Source: Zizania palustris
Taxonomy: Eukaryota > Streptophyta > Magnoliopsida > Poales > Poaceae
Reading direction: 5' to 3'
Assembly: GCA_019279435.1 (NCBI GenBank)
Contig: JAAALK010000082.1
Location: 10,990,594 to 11,054,593, forward strand
Length of the DNA: 64,000 bases
The translations under genes and the position numbers were made by a program. The first letter of the stretch is position 1. Each line of letters begins with the position of its first letter. The notes below the pieces were generated by a model. That model ran no database searches and was not told where the DNA came from. It saw only the letters and a program-made list of their open reading frames with translations. This document shows positions 11,301-22,228 of this stretch, in pieces.

Positions 11301-12455
11301 ATTTTTGCGTCAGTTTTCTTTCTTCATTACTCTTTTCTTGAGTCTTTTTGTGTGTGTTCATATCATCCATATTCACATATCACACTTTTGAGCTTGCTTC
11401 TGTTATATGATTGAACTGCTTTACTTTTTCTAGATGGTACATGCTTTTGATTACTTGTCAATGATCATGTTTTGTTTCAGTTCACTTGATATGTCTGATA
11501 TCTGTCATATGCATGGCTTTTACGCTTTAAACTTGAAAAATGATCACCATTGCATCTGGTAACTTGCATGTGTAGGCTGAGTGCTTTTGCTATCTATTAC
11601 ATGCCTTGTAGCTAGTTCCTCACATAGATGCAGACATGCAACTTGGACATCTTTATGCTTTAACATGGAAAATGTACTATAAAAATGATAAAAATCAGAA
11701 AAATGAAAATTCCATGCCTTTTATGCTTAAGTTGAAAAGATCCAGGTGGGTTTGCTTTGTCGCATTGCATTGTTCTGGACTGCTTACCATAGCACTTTAG
11801 TATGAACTAGGACGGTGTAATGTATGCCAAGACCAATGTCTTAATCTTCTGATGGTCCAGTTCTGGCCTAGGCTTGACTTGGTCTATCAGCATAAGGTTT
11901 GACTTGCAAATAACCCCTGGCAAAAATGAAAAAGGAATAAGAAAAAAGCCTAAAAATTAAAAAGATAACAAGTTCGCTGAAGCATTTTTGGACAATGCTT
12001 ATCTTGGTAGATATCAGTTAGTTTCTGCATCTCATGCTTTACCTTGCATGTCAACTTGTCAGGGGGAGTTTGTGTCTCTTTAGAGTGCATTTAGTCTCGC
12101 TTGATGAGTCCACTTGTCAACAAGGGGGAGAAATTTTGGGAGAAGAGTTTAAGGGGGAGTTTTGGCTTTCTCTGGGATTTGTTTCAGGGGGAGTTTTTGT
12201 CCCGTTTGTCCTTACTCTTTTGATATCCCTGTTGATGATTCTAAGATTGCACTCGTTTTGAGCTTTTACCGTTGGTTAACCATAATGACCGATTCTTGCT
12301 TTTGTTTGGCTTTTGGTCATTAGGGTTAAACTTTTACTTTATTTTCTTCTTTTCTGTTTTTCTTGTGTTTTGTTTTTCGTGTTTCCACATGTGTTCGCAC
12401 GTACTGAAGAGCTGAGGAAGGGAAGTGTTGACAATGCACTCATCAACGGGGAGAT
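11301..12455 (+). other. 3' noncoding region and multiple polypurine tracts of E
   Basis: No gene is seen. The conserved block gatccaggtgggtttgcttt lies near 11745. A run of purine tracts (caagggggagaaa and similar) occurs at about 12061, 12120, 12148 and 12186. The last tract, directly before the LTR at 12444-12454, reads acggggagat and is altered from AAGGGGGAGAT. Multiple PPTs before the 3' LTR are a known Sirevirus trait. Confidence 0.75.
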
Positions 12456-14575
12456 TGAGGAGCCATGCTGAAGAGCGTGGGCCTCATGGCTCCAGATGTG
12501 ATGAGTCATTGTCAATGGTAGTCAAAGAGGACTGAAAAGAGAGAGAAGACCTGCTGTGTATGGGCCTCATGTGACTCAGGTACACGGGCAGTGAGCGACT
12601 GTCGGGCAAAGGGGCCGCGAAGTCGGGCTGGCCCAATTCGGGTACATGGGCTAGGAGCAGTAGAGGATCCACTGGGTTGTTGACCAGGATTGACTCAGGT
12701 ACACGGGCGGCGAGCGATTGTCGGGCTGAGAGAGCTGTGGAGTTGGGCCGGCCCTATCCGGGTACCTGGTGCAAAGTCGGTGGAGGCTTTGCCAGTTTCG
12801 GCGCAAAATTGACGACCACTGATCTCGCATCGGACTGTCCAGAAGTGAAGCCATAGTCGCTACAAAAGCTTAGATTCCGGATAAGTCATCTATAAATAGG
12901 AGTTTACTATTTTGTCCTTAGGCCCACAGTCAGTCAGTCGAGTCTGTAAAAATATCCTAAGGGCAGTTTAATCTTTTCCTTTTATTTCAGCGTCTATAAA
13001 AAAACCTTAAGGGTCTGTGGAATATTCTAGGCTGATTGGGCTGCCTATAAATAGGGCCCCAATCCTTAGGGTTAGGTTTCCCTTTGCTGAAATCACTTTA
13101 TTAATCAATTGGGTCACTTTTTGTCTCCTGTTCCATGCGTGCGCCGCCAGGCTCTTGTTCTTGCGGTTTCATCCTGTGAGCGCTGCCATCGTGAGTGCTT
13201 TTGTTCTTCACGGTTCAGTGAGATTTTTATTCTCTCTGTTCATGTCATTCGGTGTGCAGCAATTTTGTGGCTTTACTGCTTCGATTTACGTGCAGCTGTT
13301 TCTTATTCCTAAGCATTTTCTTCTCTCTGATTGCTTCTGTTCTACGGACTGAGGAGTACTAGTACTACTTGCTTGTTCCTGTAGCTACAAGTAGTACCTA
13401 TTTCCTGTAGCTACAGTGTGCTAGTTCTCTAGCCTTGCTTTTTCCTGACATGGATTTTTGATCGAGAAGATAGTATCTGGCTTGTCTATTGATGTTTCTG
13501 GCGGAGCCCCATACCTTGCTCGAAGTCCTTCTATTTTGTGAAGCAGGCTTCGATCAGACCTCTCCACAGGCTCTGTTGTTTTCAGTATCTTCGAACATAA
13601 ATTGAGGAATCGTTTTCGACGTATGCTCTGTTTGAAGGTTTTATTCTGACATACTTCGACTATTCTTCCGAAGCACACTTCGACAGGTTTCGAAGTTAGC
13701 TTCGAAGCATGTCTCTCTGATTGTCTTCGCTCAAAGTGTGTTACTGAGGTATCTGCTAGATCTCACGTTGTGCGTTCAAAGTTTGTGATTCGAAGTGTGT
13801 GTCTAGGCTTCAGTTTCTTTTGTGAGAGCACCAGCGGATTCCAATTCGAAGTTAGTCTGAATTCTGAACGTAACTACTCCGGTAATCATACATTGATCAA
13901 ACTAGCTTCGAAGGTTGCTTAGTAGGCCTCGATTTGGTTTTGCTGCTGTGTGGTTGGCTTCGCTTTCTTTTCGAAGCTTGCTTCGAGACTCTCTGTTTGG
14001 AGTATAGGCTTCGAAGATTTGGTTTCAAAGAATACTTTGTTGTTTCTCTTTGCACTGTACGAAGGTACTTCGACTGCAGGCTTCGATCTACATTGTCAAA
14101 GCTAGCCTCGCAGCACACACCTTAGTGCAATATCTCCGAAGCACACCTTCGACACTTCCAAGACAAACTTTGTCAACCTTCGACAAAGAACTTTGAAGCA
14201 GGCTCCGACACGACGAAGCAGGCTTCGACACTACACGCTTCGTCGTTGCAGGCTTCGCCAAGTACCTTACTAGAGACAACTTTGAACAGTAACTCCTTAT
14301 CTTGTTCACTTGTACTCAGTTTGAATTGATGTGATGAACTTGGATCTACAAATGTTTTGAATGCTCTATTTATCTGCCTATTAGCATTGTGTTGGTATTT
14401 CTTCATTTAGGACACCGGTTGTTTCTAGGCTAGATACTTTTAGGCTTTGACAATCTGTTTACGTTTTGCTGCTTAGTCTTTTGAGGTGTGTTGGGTGTTG
14501 GGAGCAGGCCATTGATTCGAAAGAATTTTTAGGCGCCCATTCACCCCCCCTTTGGTCGCTACTTTCGCTCCTACA
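12456..14575 (+). repeat. 3' LTR of Sirevirus E
   Basis: This LTR is 2120 bp long, starts TGAGGAGCC and ends CGCTCCTACA. Two TATA-like motifs are present (tataaatagg at 12891 and cctataaatagg at 13044). The second half (13490-14260) is crowded with TTCGAAG and GAAGC...GCTTC motifs. A reverse-orientation copy of the same LTR family lies only 192 bp downstream, so the two form a long inverted repeat. Confidence 0.85.
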
Positions 14576-14767
14576 GAGGAGATGTCTTCCCCGCCACCAT
14601 TTCGGTAGTCGCCGCCGGAGCACCTGCCGGCTCCACTCCAGCACCAAGGCTCACGGCCGTTGACTCCTCCGCAGTATGGGCTGCGTTCGTTGGGAGCTCT
14701 AAGCAAACCCTCGAGGCTTCGGGTTCGTCGTCGTCCACCCTGTTCCTCTTGGAGCCACTCGTCGAGT
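14576..14767 (-). pseudogene. Antisense ORF of element A, middle fragment
   Basis: These 192 bp of A lie between E and the solo LTR. On the minus strand the fragment continues the aORF from 16943 (pattern E-W-L-Q-E-E-Q followed by basic residues) and corresponds to the D-W-V-H-S-E-K region of the B aORF (near 41568). It begins with GAGGA, the right TSD of E (14576-14580). Confidence 0.6.
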
Positions 14768-16942
14768 GTAGGAACGAAAGTAGCGACCAGAGGGGGGGGG
14801 TGAATGGGTGCCTAAAAAATATTCTTTCGAATCAATGGCCTACTCCAAACACCCAACGCACCTCAAAAAGACTTAGCACGAAAACGCGAGCATATCGTCA
14901 AAGCCTAAAAGTATCTAACCTATAAACGACCGGTGTCCTAGACATAGAAACACCAACACAGTGCTAAGAGGCAGATAACCAAAGCATTCAAAACAAGGGT
15001 AGATTAATGTTCACAGAAATAACTCATCACAGCAATTAATCTGAGTGCACGTAAAAAGAGATGAGAGATTACTATTCAGAATTTGTCTCCTGTTTGAAAC
15101 TTGACGAAGCCTGCTTCGAAGTACGTGCGAAGCCTAAAGTTGTCGAAGGTAGTCGATCGAAGTCTGCAACGTCGAAGTGTGTAGGTGTCGAAGCCAAGAA
15201 GGTCGGAGTATTTTCGAAAACAGCAAGTGCTAAATCACACGAAGCCTGCCTCTCTGCAGGGCTTCGTTCACAAAGCCTAAAAGGCTTCGAAGCCCGTTCG
15301 AAGTATGCAGAGCTTCAAAACGCTTGATCGAAGCCTGCTGTCGAAGTTGTGCCTCAAACTATGAGCACTTCGAAAGTTTCAGCAAAGCCTTTAAACTGAC
15401 AACAGTACATAGCAAAGCCAGCTGCGCAGCTAAGGTTTACAGCACCATCGAAACAAAAAAACTTCGCACAGCCAGAGAAAAACATGTGCAAGGCTCTGAA
15501 GGACAGACCCTGCGAAGCATAAACTTCGAACGCAAAAAGCTACGAAGTACCTCCGGCAAGAAAAGAATAACTACGAGGTCTGATCGGAGTCAGCAGGCCA
15601 GGAATAATTCAAAACCCTCCCACATACTTCAAATAACTCCGCTCGAAGCTCTCACACAGGCTTCGAAAGAGACTCAAAGCTAATGAGAGCCAGTACTGCT
15701 ACAGTAAAACGTAGCCTGAGAACCCTAGGCCTATGACTGACATGCAGCTGAAAAAGCAGACCTAGCGGTGGAAAAGTCAAACACCTAGCACAGGATTGCA
15801 GCACGGGCTAGAGCAAACAGCATCACGTAAAATGCAACCAGAATACAGACCTATACACATAGGCTGTCGACTAGCACACATAGCCATGCTGCAGTAATGT
15901 TGATATGTTCCCTGCAAGCTGTGCTGTCAGCTGAAGACAGCCTATGGCAGATAGAAAAATCACTAGGCCCAGAGTGAAATGATCGAGAACAACATAGGAT
16001 AAAACAAAAACGAGAAGAACAAGCAACTACAGAATGACAGCTCAGTGGGAATAATATTTCGACCAATAGAGATTTCGAGAATAATCGAGTGTTTCTGCAG
16101 TGATCTCAGAAAGAAAAAATAAACAAAGACATGCAAACCGGAACGATCAGAAACCTGAGAGATTGAGCGCAGTTTTGGTTTACTTGCGATGAATAGGAAA
16201 CAACATGTGCAAGAACTGATGGCAGTGAAAAGGGACAAAACACCAAGAAGAACAAAACTGGCGGCGCACACCAACACGAGTAGGTGAGGTGAACTCTGAT
16301 TTTTAGATTAAAGTGAGTTAACCCTAACCCTAGGGATTGGGGCCCTATTTATAGGCAGCCCAATAGCCTAGGAATATTCCACCAGACCCTTAGGGTTTTT
16401 TACAGATGCTGAAACAAAAGGAAAAGACAAAACTGCCCTTAGGATATTTTTACAGACTCGACTGACTGACTGTGGGCCTAAGGACAAAATATTAAACTCC
16501 TATTTACAGATGACTTATCTGGAAGCGGAGTTTTCGTAGCGACTACAGCTTCACTTCAGGACAGTATGTTCCAAGATCAGCGGTCGTCAGTTTTGCGCTA
16601 AAACTGACAAAGCGTCCACCGGCTTTGCACCAGGTACCCGGATTGGGTCGACCCGATTCCGCAGCTCTCTCAGCCCGGCAATCATTCGCCGCCCGTGTAC
16701 CTGAGTCAATCCTGGTCAACAGCCCAGTGGATCCTCTGCTGCTCCTAGCCCATGTACCCGGATTGGGCCAGCCCAACTTCACGGCCCCTCTGCCCGACAG
16801 TCACTCACTGCCCGTGTACCTGAGTCACACGCGGCCCAGACGCAGCAGCTCTTCTCCCCTTTTCAGTCCTCTTTAACTAGAGTTGACAATGACTCATCAC
16901 ATCTGGAGCCATGAGGCCCACGCTCTTCAGCATGGCTCCTCA
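14768..16942 (-). repeat. Solo LTR of the E family, reverse orientation
   Basis: A complete LTR of 2175 bp, reverse complement of the E LTR: it opens with tgtaggaacgaaagtagcg and closes with atggctcctca. No internal region is attached. The flanks are TCGAG (14763-14767) and CCAAG (16943-16947), a degenerate five-base duplication matching at three positions. The aORF reads across without lost sequence, so a solo LTR left by LTR-LTR recombination is the simplest reading. Homology to the E LTR is strong at both ends and weaker in the CTTCGAAG-rich middle. Confidence 0.8.
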
Positions 16943-18103
16943 CCAAGGGTGTATGGTTGGTGAAGTCTGGCAGAGCATGGACGCCCTCAACGCCGAGCCA
17001 GGCCCACACTCTGTTCCACGTTCCCAAGTACCCACCAGCGCGAGCCGCTTAGCTTGCTCCTCAGGCGTCAGAGCCCCAACAATGCGCTCCATCGCTATGA
17101 TTGCCTCTTCCGGAGGCCTTAGTTCATGAGCAGCTTCATCAATGTTTTAAGTCAGTACAAGTTGTTTTAGCAAAGTACGAAGATGAAGAATTCGAAGTCT
17201 TACCAAGGCACTCCGCTGACACCTTGCTTGGTCCCTCCGAGCCCGAAGGTTGAAAAAGGCCCTCCGACCAAGAGAGGGTGAGGGGGCTGAGCCGAAGGGT
17301 GAAGAACTCCTCCGTGAGATCCCTCATGCTCGTCCTCGAAGCCACCCTTCGTAGGAGAAAGATCCTTAACCAAAGGATGTCAGGGCTCGTATTCACCATG
17401 CCTTCGCACCGGTAGGAGATGAGCGTGTTGGTTCTCCAAAGGGGAGAGTTCACGCCAACCGAGGCGTAGAACCACTCTTGGTCCCACTTCGAGTACCACT
17501 TCCTGTTGGCCACTCTCATTGGGAAGGCGTCCTAGTACTCCTTCCGAAGCTGGAAGATGGCACTCCAGAAGGCTAGGGCCCTCTTGACGCGGTCTGCCCC
17601 TCCCTTTGCTTCAGTTTGTAGTTGGCATCATGGAGGGTGATGAAGACATTTGCGCGCCCCTCACAGCCTTCGACCCTCATAGCCCACTCGAAGACGACCA
17701 ACCTCGCCACGACATTTGGAGACATATGGGGAAGTTCGAAGTTGTATGCCTTCAAAACTTCGCTCAACATGTCCACTGCCGAGAGCCCGAAGCCACCCTC
17801 GAAGAATGCTTTGAAGAGCACAACTTCGTCAGCATGAGGCCTCGGTATGGCCTCCAACTTCTCTAGCACCCGGAGCTAGATCTCCTCCGATATCTTCCCT
17901 TCGCAAGCTCTCCAGATGGACTCCGTTGAAGCCGAAGCCCTCATCTCCAACGTCTGTTCGAATTTATCCGATGGCGACCGAAGGTCCTTCGGCCTCAAGC
18001 GCCTCGCTGTAGGCTTCGCTGCCGCCGCCACCGCCTACGCCTAGGTGGAGCTCAAACTCGTGCCCAAGGTCAATGCCTTCTTTGCCACAACCTTCTTCGG
18101 CAT
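16943..18103 (-). pseudogene. Antisense ORF of element A (copy 1), N-terminal part
   Basis: It starts at ATG 18103 (M-P-K-K) on the minus strand. The region 17869-17573 reads like the N-terminal domain of the B aORF: E-V-V-L-F-K-A-F-F-E followed by L-P-H-M-S-P-N and F-E-W-A-M-R-V-E-G-C-E-G. The region 17519-17139 continues with W-Y-S-K-W-D-Q-E-W-F-Y-A and M-R-D-L-T-E-E-F. These features fit the PF04195 putative gypsy-type transposon family. A candidate intron donor GTACTT near 17185 sits where B has its first intron. Stops and frame shifts make it a pseudogene. Confidence 0.7.
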
Positions 18104-18555
18104 CTTGTGTGGCCTCAGCGCAAAGGGCGTTGAGGGTTGTGAAGCCAGCTCCGCGCGAAGCTAAAGGTGGAAAGAGGAAAGCGAAGTATGCTAGGAACTG
18201 AGAAAGAAGCAAGTGGGTGTGTGCCGAAACCTTTTGTGGTAAATCCCTTTTTATAGGAGGTAAAAATCCCGACGGTTCCCATGCCAAAGTCTATGACAAG
18301 TGGGCCTAAGGCGAAGATGAAGCGAACCGACGCACCCCGCGCACTGCAACGGTCAATTTTATAACTGTTGTGGAGTCGTTTGGTTTCCCCGAGGTCACCC
18401 TATCAGTCAAGGCATGCATTTATTACCTACACAAGTCGAAGCCCCTTCGGTCCAAGCTCCGAAGGACTGTCTTTTCTGAAGTTACATTTTTTACTGTCAT
18501 TTGTCGAGAGGCGCACGCACCCCTTTGCTCCGAAGGTCTACAGGCGAGGGGCTAC
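18104..18555 (+). other. aORF leader and polypurine tract of element A
   Basis: This is sequence between the aORF start (minus strand) and LTR(b). It includes a short motif ttataggaggtaaaaatcccg also found before the C insertion. It ends with aggcgaggggctac (18542-18555), a polypurine tract directly before the LTR. The same GAGGGGCTAC precedes LTR(c) and, on the minus strand, the 3' LTR of B. Confidence 0.6.
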
Positions 18556-19397
18556 TGTTGGGAGAATAAGTTTTCCCTTGAACAGGGCCAAATGACGTCA
18601 GCCTCTGTAGCTCTCCAGACCGGAGCCTGATATTGTTGAAGCAGATTCCCACCTACCGAAGTTATTTCCAAGCAGCAATTAGGCCAAGCCTCCGGGCCCC
18701 CATCGGAGCCTTCTAGAGCCTAGCCTCCATGCCCCCTTCGGAGCCCTCCAAGGCCTAGCATCCGGGCTCCCTTCGGAGCCCTCCGGGGTCAAGCCTCCAG
18801 GCTCCCTTTGGAGTCCACCAGAGCCAGCCTCCGGACCCCTCTCCGGTCCACCGAAGCTGTCTCCGGAAGTCCATTCGGAGTTCAGTTCGGAGCCACTTCA
18901 AAGTGCCCTTCGAAGCCTTTGAAGCGATCTCTGCCAGAAGAGCTCTGGCCACTACCTTGAACCAAGAAAATATCTTAGCTCCGCTACAGTGTAGAGCCAT
19001 ACCAGGGCCCCTCTGCCCCTAGTATGTCATTTAGATGCTCAGAAGTGAAGTTTATCTGACACATCTATAAAGTTGTAAAGTTGTTTGTACAATAGTCTAG
19101 TCTTTTTTCCCTTCTTGCCCCTATGAGGACTATGACCTGTAGAGGGCATTTAGGTCTTTTCCCTTGGCCTACGTGCCTATAAAAGTAGGGTCAAGCCCTT
19201 GTAATAAGGGACCGAAATAAGTTCAGTAGAGGCAAAACTATGCCAAATCGACTTTAGACTGGATGTAGGGCTATTATCCCTTCGGGGAGGCCTAAACCAG
19301 TATAAATCCTTTCTCCCTCTGTGAGAACCCTTCGAGGTTCACTCTATACACCATAATACATACAAAACATGTGCTGTAGCTAACGCAATTGCTACAA
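18556..19397 (+). repeat. LTR(b) of gypsy element A (central)
   Basis: At 842 bp this is the longest of the three because its internal CCCTTCGGAGCC minisatellite has more units (18687-18860). It ends GCTACAA and lacks the last CA. The next bases (tggcggccctcactggg) already belong to the aORF, so the LTR end, PBS and most of the internal region were removed at this junction. A TATA motif lies near 19176. Confidence 0.85.
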
Positions 19398-19995
19398 TGG
19401 CGGCCCTCACTGGGAAGGCATTCTGGTACTCCTTCCGAAGCTGGAAGTTGGCACTCCCGAAGGCTAGGGCCCTCTTGACGTAGTCTTACCCCTGCCTCTG
19501 CTTCGGTTGGCAGTTGGCATCATGGAGGGTGACGAAGACATCTGCACACCCCTCGCAACCTTCGGCCCTCAAAGGCCACTCGAAGACAGCCAACCTCACC
19601 ACGGCATTTGGAGACAAATGGGGAAGTTTGAAGTTGTATGCCTTCAAAACTTCGCTCAACAAGTACACTGCCAGCAGACCAAGGCCGGCCTCGAAGAATG
19701 CTTCGAAGAGCACAACTTCGTTAGCCCAAGGCCTCAGTATAGCCTCTGACTTCTCTGGTACCCAGAGCTGGATCTCCGCTGATATATTCCCTTCACAAGT
19801 TGTCCGGATGGACTCCTCCGTTGAAGCCGAAGCCCTCATCTCCAACGTTTGTTCGAATTTATCCGATGGTGACCGAAGGTCCTTCGGCCCCAAGCGCCTC
19901 GCTGCAGGCTTCGCTGTTGCCGCTGCCTGCGCCTGGGCGGAGCTCGAACTCGTGCCCAAGGTCAAGGCCTTCTTTGCCGCAACCTTCTTCGGCAT
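19398..19995 (-). pseudogene. Antisense ORF of element A (copy 2), N-terminal fragment
   Basis: On the minus strand from ATG 19995 the sequence encodes an Ala/Lys-rich start, then E-V-V-L-F-E-A-F-F-E-A-G-L-G-L, L-P-H-L-S-P-N-A-V-V-R and F-E-W-P-L-R-A-E-G-C-E-G. These are clear matches to copy 1 and to the B aORF at 40700-40920. It is open from 19995 to about 19486 and then meets the LTR(b) junction at 19398, so it is a C-terminally truncated copy. It is the most intact aORF N-terminus in element A. Confidence 0.7.
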
Positions 19996-20171
19996 CTTGT
20001 GTGGCTTCGGCACGAAGGGCGCTGAGGGTTGCGAAGCCAGCTCTGTGCGAAGCTAAAGGTGGAAAGAGGAAAGAGAAGGATGCTAGGAACTGAGAAAGAA
20101 GCAAGTGGGTGTGTGCCGAAGCCTTGTGCGGTAAATCCCTTTTTATAGGCGGTAAAAATCCCGACGGTTCC
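19996..20171 (+). other. aORF leader of element A copy 2, left of the C insertion
   Basis: This corresponds to 18104-18270 of copy 1. It is cut by Sirevirus C within the run ccgacggttcc; the continuation is at 31006-31286. Confidence 0.65.
20167..20171 (+). repeat. target-site duplication GTTCC, left copy (element C)
   Basis: GTTCC at 20167-20171 precedes the C 5' LTR and recurs at 31006-31010 after the 3' LTR. The uninterrupted homolog in copy 1 (18265-18275) has the sequence once, confirming the insertion. Confidence 0.95.
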
Positions 20172-22164
20172 TGAGAAACCAAGGGTTGGTTTCGGTGTTT
20201 GTGATGAGTGATTGACAGGCTTTTAACCTCTGATTCGAAGGGGTACCTCCGAAGGGGATTCGGAGGTGGTTTGGTTGCTGCAGCTGTTGCAGCGGAGTGT
20301 GCCTGTCGGAGGGGTCCGACAGTACACGATGACTGGGTGTGTACCGAAGGTCTCGGTACTTTGGGCGGTACACCGGAGTGTGCCGAAGGTTGCTAACCCG
20401 GAGAGGTCTCCGGAGTACTGGATACACTTGTCTGTTTGTCTGTGGTGCGCAGGGGACTTCGGAGGCGACGGATGGTTCGTAGCAGGTGAACCTGGGTCAA
20501 GCGGGAAGCTTGATGCCAGGGGAGCGGGGATCTCCGTCACGGTGGCTGCGAAGGGGTCCAGGTCGGACCTCGGGTCGAGGTGCACTAGGAGAAGGCAGTA
20601 AGTGCGGAGCATGGCTCCGGGTGAAGGTACTCCGAGACAAAGTCCTCGTAGGTGAGGCACTTCGAAGGGTACTCCGGATGGAGTGACTTCGGAGTATGGT
20701 GGAACAAGTCCTCTGCGGAGGAAAGGCATTCGAAGTGTGCTCCGGAGGGAGACATTCGAAGGTGCCCGACGAAGGTCTCAGAAGTCGAGGCACATCGAAG
20801 GAATGGTCGGGGTGAGGCTCGTCAAGGAGTGTGCTCGGGGAGAGTCACTGTGACGAAGTGCTCATGGAATGCTTCATGCGGAGGCCTTGGATGAAGGAGG
20901 GACTTCGAAGGGTGGTACTCCGAAGGTGGGGCTTCGGAGTGAGGAAGGCTTCGGAGCGAGGCTAGCTCCGGAGCGAGGTTGACTTGTGGTGTTTCGTCCA
21001 TGCATGGCTTCGGTACACGGACTGACGGAGATCGAGCTGGGAGAAGCTGCGAAGCCGTGGTGGTCCACTCCGGAGGTGGTGGTGCGAAGACCCAAGGGCT
21101 TTGACGGCTTCGGCTCAAAACCGTCACTGTATCGGAGGATGACTTCGGTGAAGCGAAGGCCGTCAGGCTCAAGGCTTGTCACCGAAGCTACCGCACCCCT
21201 CGCGTGCGAAGGGAGGCTCCAAAAGGTCAAAGACTGCAAAGGCTGACATTGTCTGCTCTGCAAAAAGCTGACACTGTCCCCTCTGCAAAGCTGACAGAGA
21301 AGCCTCCAGAATAAAGTTGACTACCTTTTGTACCCCTAAGTTCTGTAGAGACAAAACTGGTGTAAACCCTAGGGGTAAAGTAGTCATTTCACTTGGGTGA
21401 ACTATGGGCTATAAATATGGGGGCTCGGTAGGTAACATTTAACACTTTGAGCATTTACTGTTGAGCTCCTGTACTAGCCTCCTCATACTTTGTATACATC
21501 CAGTGAGTTCATTTTTGTGTTCCTGGTTCAAGCGGCGAAGCCCGGCTTCTGTGCGCTTTTTGCTTGAGCTTGTTCTGCATACCTCGTCCATTTGTGTGTC
21601 ACCTTGAGTGACTTGTGACAGTGCATCGAAGCCTGTGTTGGCGAAGTGTGTTGTGTGCGAAGTGTGTTTTTCTGTGCGCGTTCGCTCTGTGTAACAGGAG
21701 GCTAGACCTCGCTGCTTTCTAGCGAAGCCCAGATCGAAGCCCGTATTTGCTTCACGTGTCGAAGCCCCTAGTGCAGTCTGTTAGTGTGCATTTAGACCTT
21801 CGCAGAACGAAGCCCAGCACCAGTTGTTGTCGCTAAGTTTTAGGTCAAAGTCCTCGGTGGGTAGTCCACGCTTGCGAAGGGTGAAGTGCGAAGCCTGCTC
21901 GAAGCACCCTGTGTGCGGAGCCTGCACTGACTTAGCAGAGTTGATTTCGGGGTTGTTGGTGGAGCGAAGTCTGCTTGGCTTCGGACTTTTACTCCTTGCG
22001 AAGCCTGTGTTCGGAGCTGTCATATACCTCCGAACCAGACCTTTGAAGGTTGGTGTTCGAAGCCTGTTCCACAGTAGACAGGTTCAAAACCGAAGGCTGT
22101 TTGTAGCCTGAAATTTTAAAAGCTCCCATTCACCCCCCCTCTGGTCGCCGTTTCTGGTCCAACA
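20172..22164 (+). repeat. 5' LTR of Sirevirus C
   Basis: This LTR is 1993 bp long, starts TGAGAAACC and ends TGGTCCAACA. A TATA motif (gctataaatatgg) lies at 21408-21420. The U3 part is dense in CTTCGGAG, CTCCGAAG, CTCCGGAG and TTCGAAG palindromes. Antisense open frames in it are compositional and not genes. Confidence 0.95.
21408..21420 (+). promoter_or_regulatory. TATA box of the C 5' LTR
   Basis: gctataaatatgg is conserved in the 3' LTR at the corresponding place (near 30238). It probably directs transcription of the element. Confidence 0.65.
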
Positions 22165-22166
22165 AT

Positions 22167-22178
22167 TGGTATCAGAGC
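22167..22178 (+). promoter_or_regulatory. Primer binding site of C (initiator tRNA-Met type)
   Basis: TGGTATCAGAGC lies two bases after the LTR end. It is the usual plant copia complement to the 3' end of initiator Met tRNA and would prime minus-strand DNA synthesis. Confidence 0.9.
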
Positions 22179-22228
22179 GGGTTAAGATCACCAGTTGACC
22201 TTAACCGGTTTTGTGATCTGTTGGCGAC

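Larger units (their letters stand above)
6965..14575 (+). mobile_element. Sirevirus E (Ty1/copia) with truncated 5' LTR
   Basis: Both outer ends and the TSD GAGGA are intact, but only the first 105 bp or so of the 5' LTR remain. The sequence then passes straight into the middle of gag, so the rest of the LTR, the PBS and the gag N-terminus are gone. The remainder follows the order gag C-terminus, PR, IN, RT, RH, multiple purine tracts, 3' LTR. Many stops and frameshifts show that it is older than C. It sits in the antisense ORF of element A. Confidence 0.85.

Noticed and set aside
12034..12261. Possible envelope-like ORF after pol in Sirevirus E
   Set aside because: Only 75 codons, overlapping the polypurine tracts, and nothing similar is open in C or D.
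20223..20729. 168 aa minus-strand ORF in the C LTR, present again at 28989-29489
   Set aside because: It repeats only because the LTR is repeated. It is rich in Pro, Ser and Arg owing to CGAAG-type composition and has no domain.
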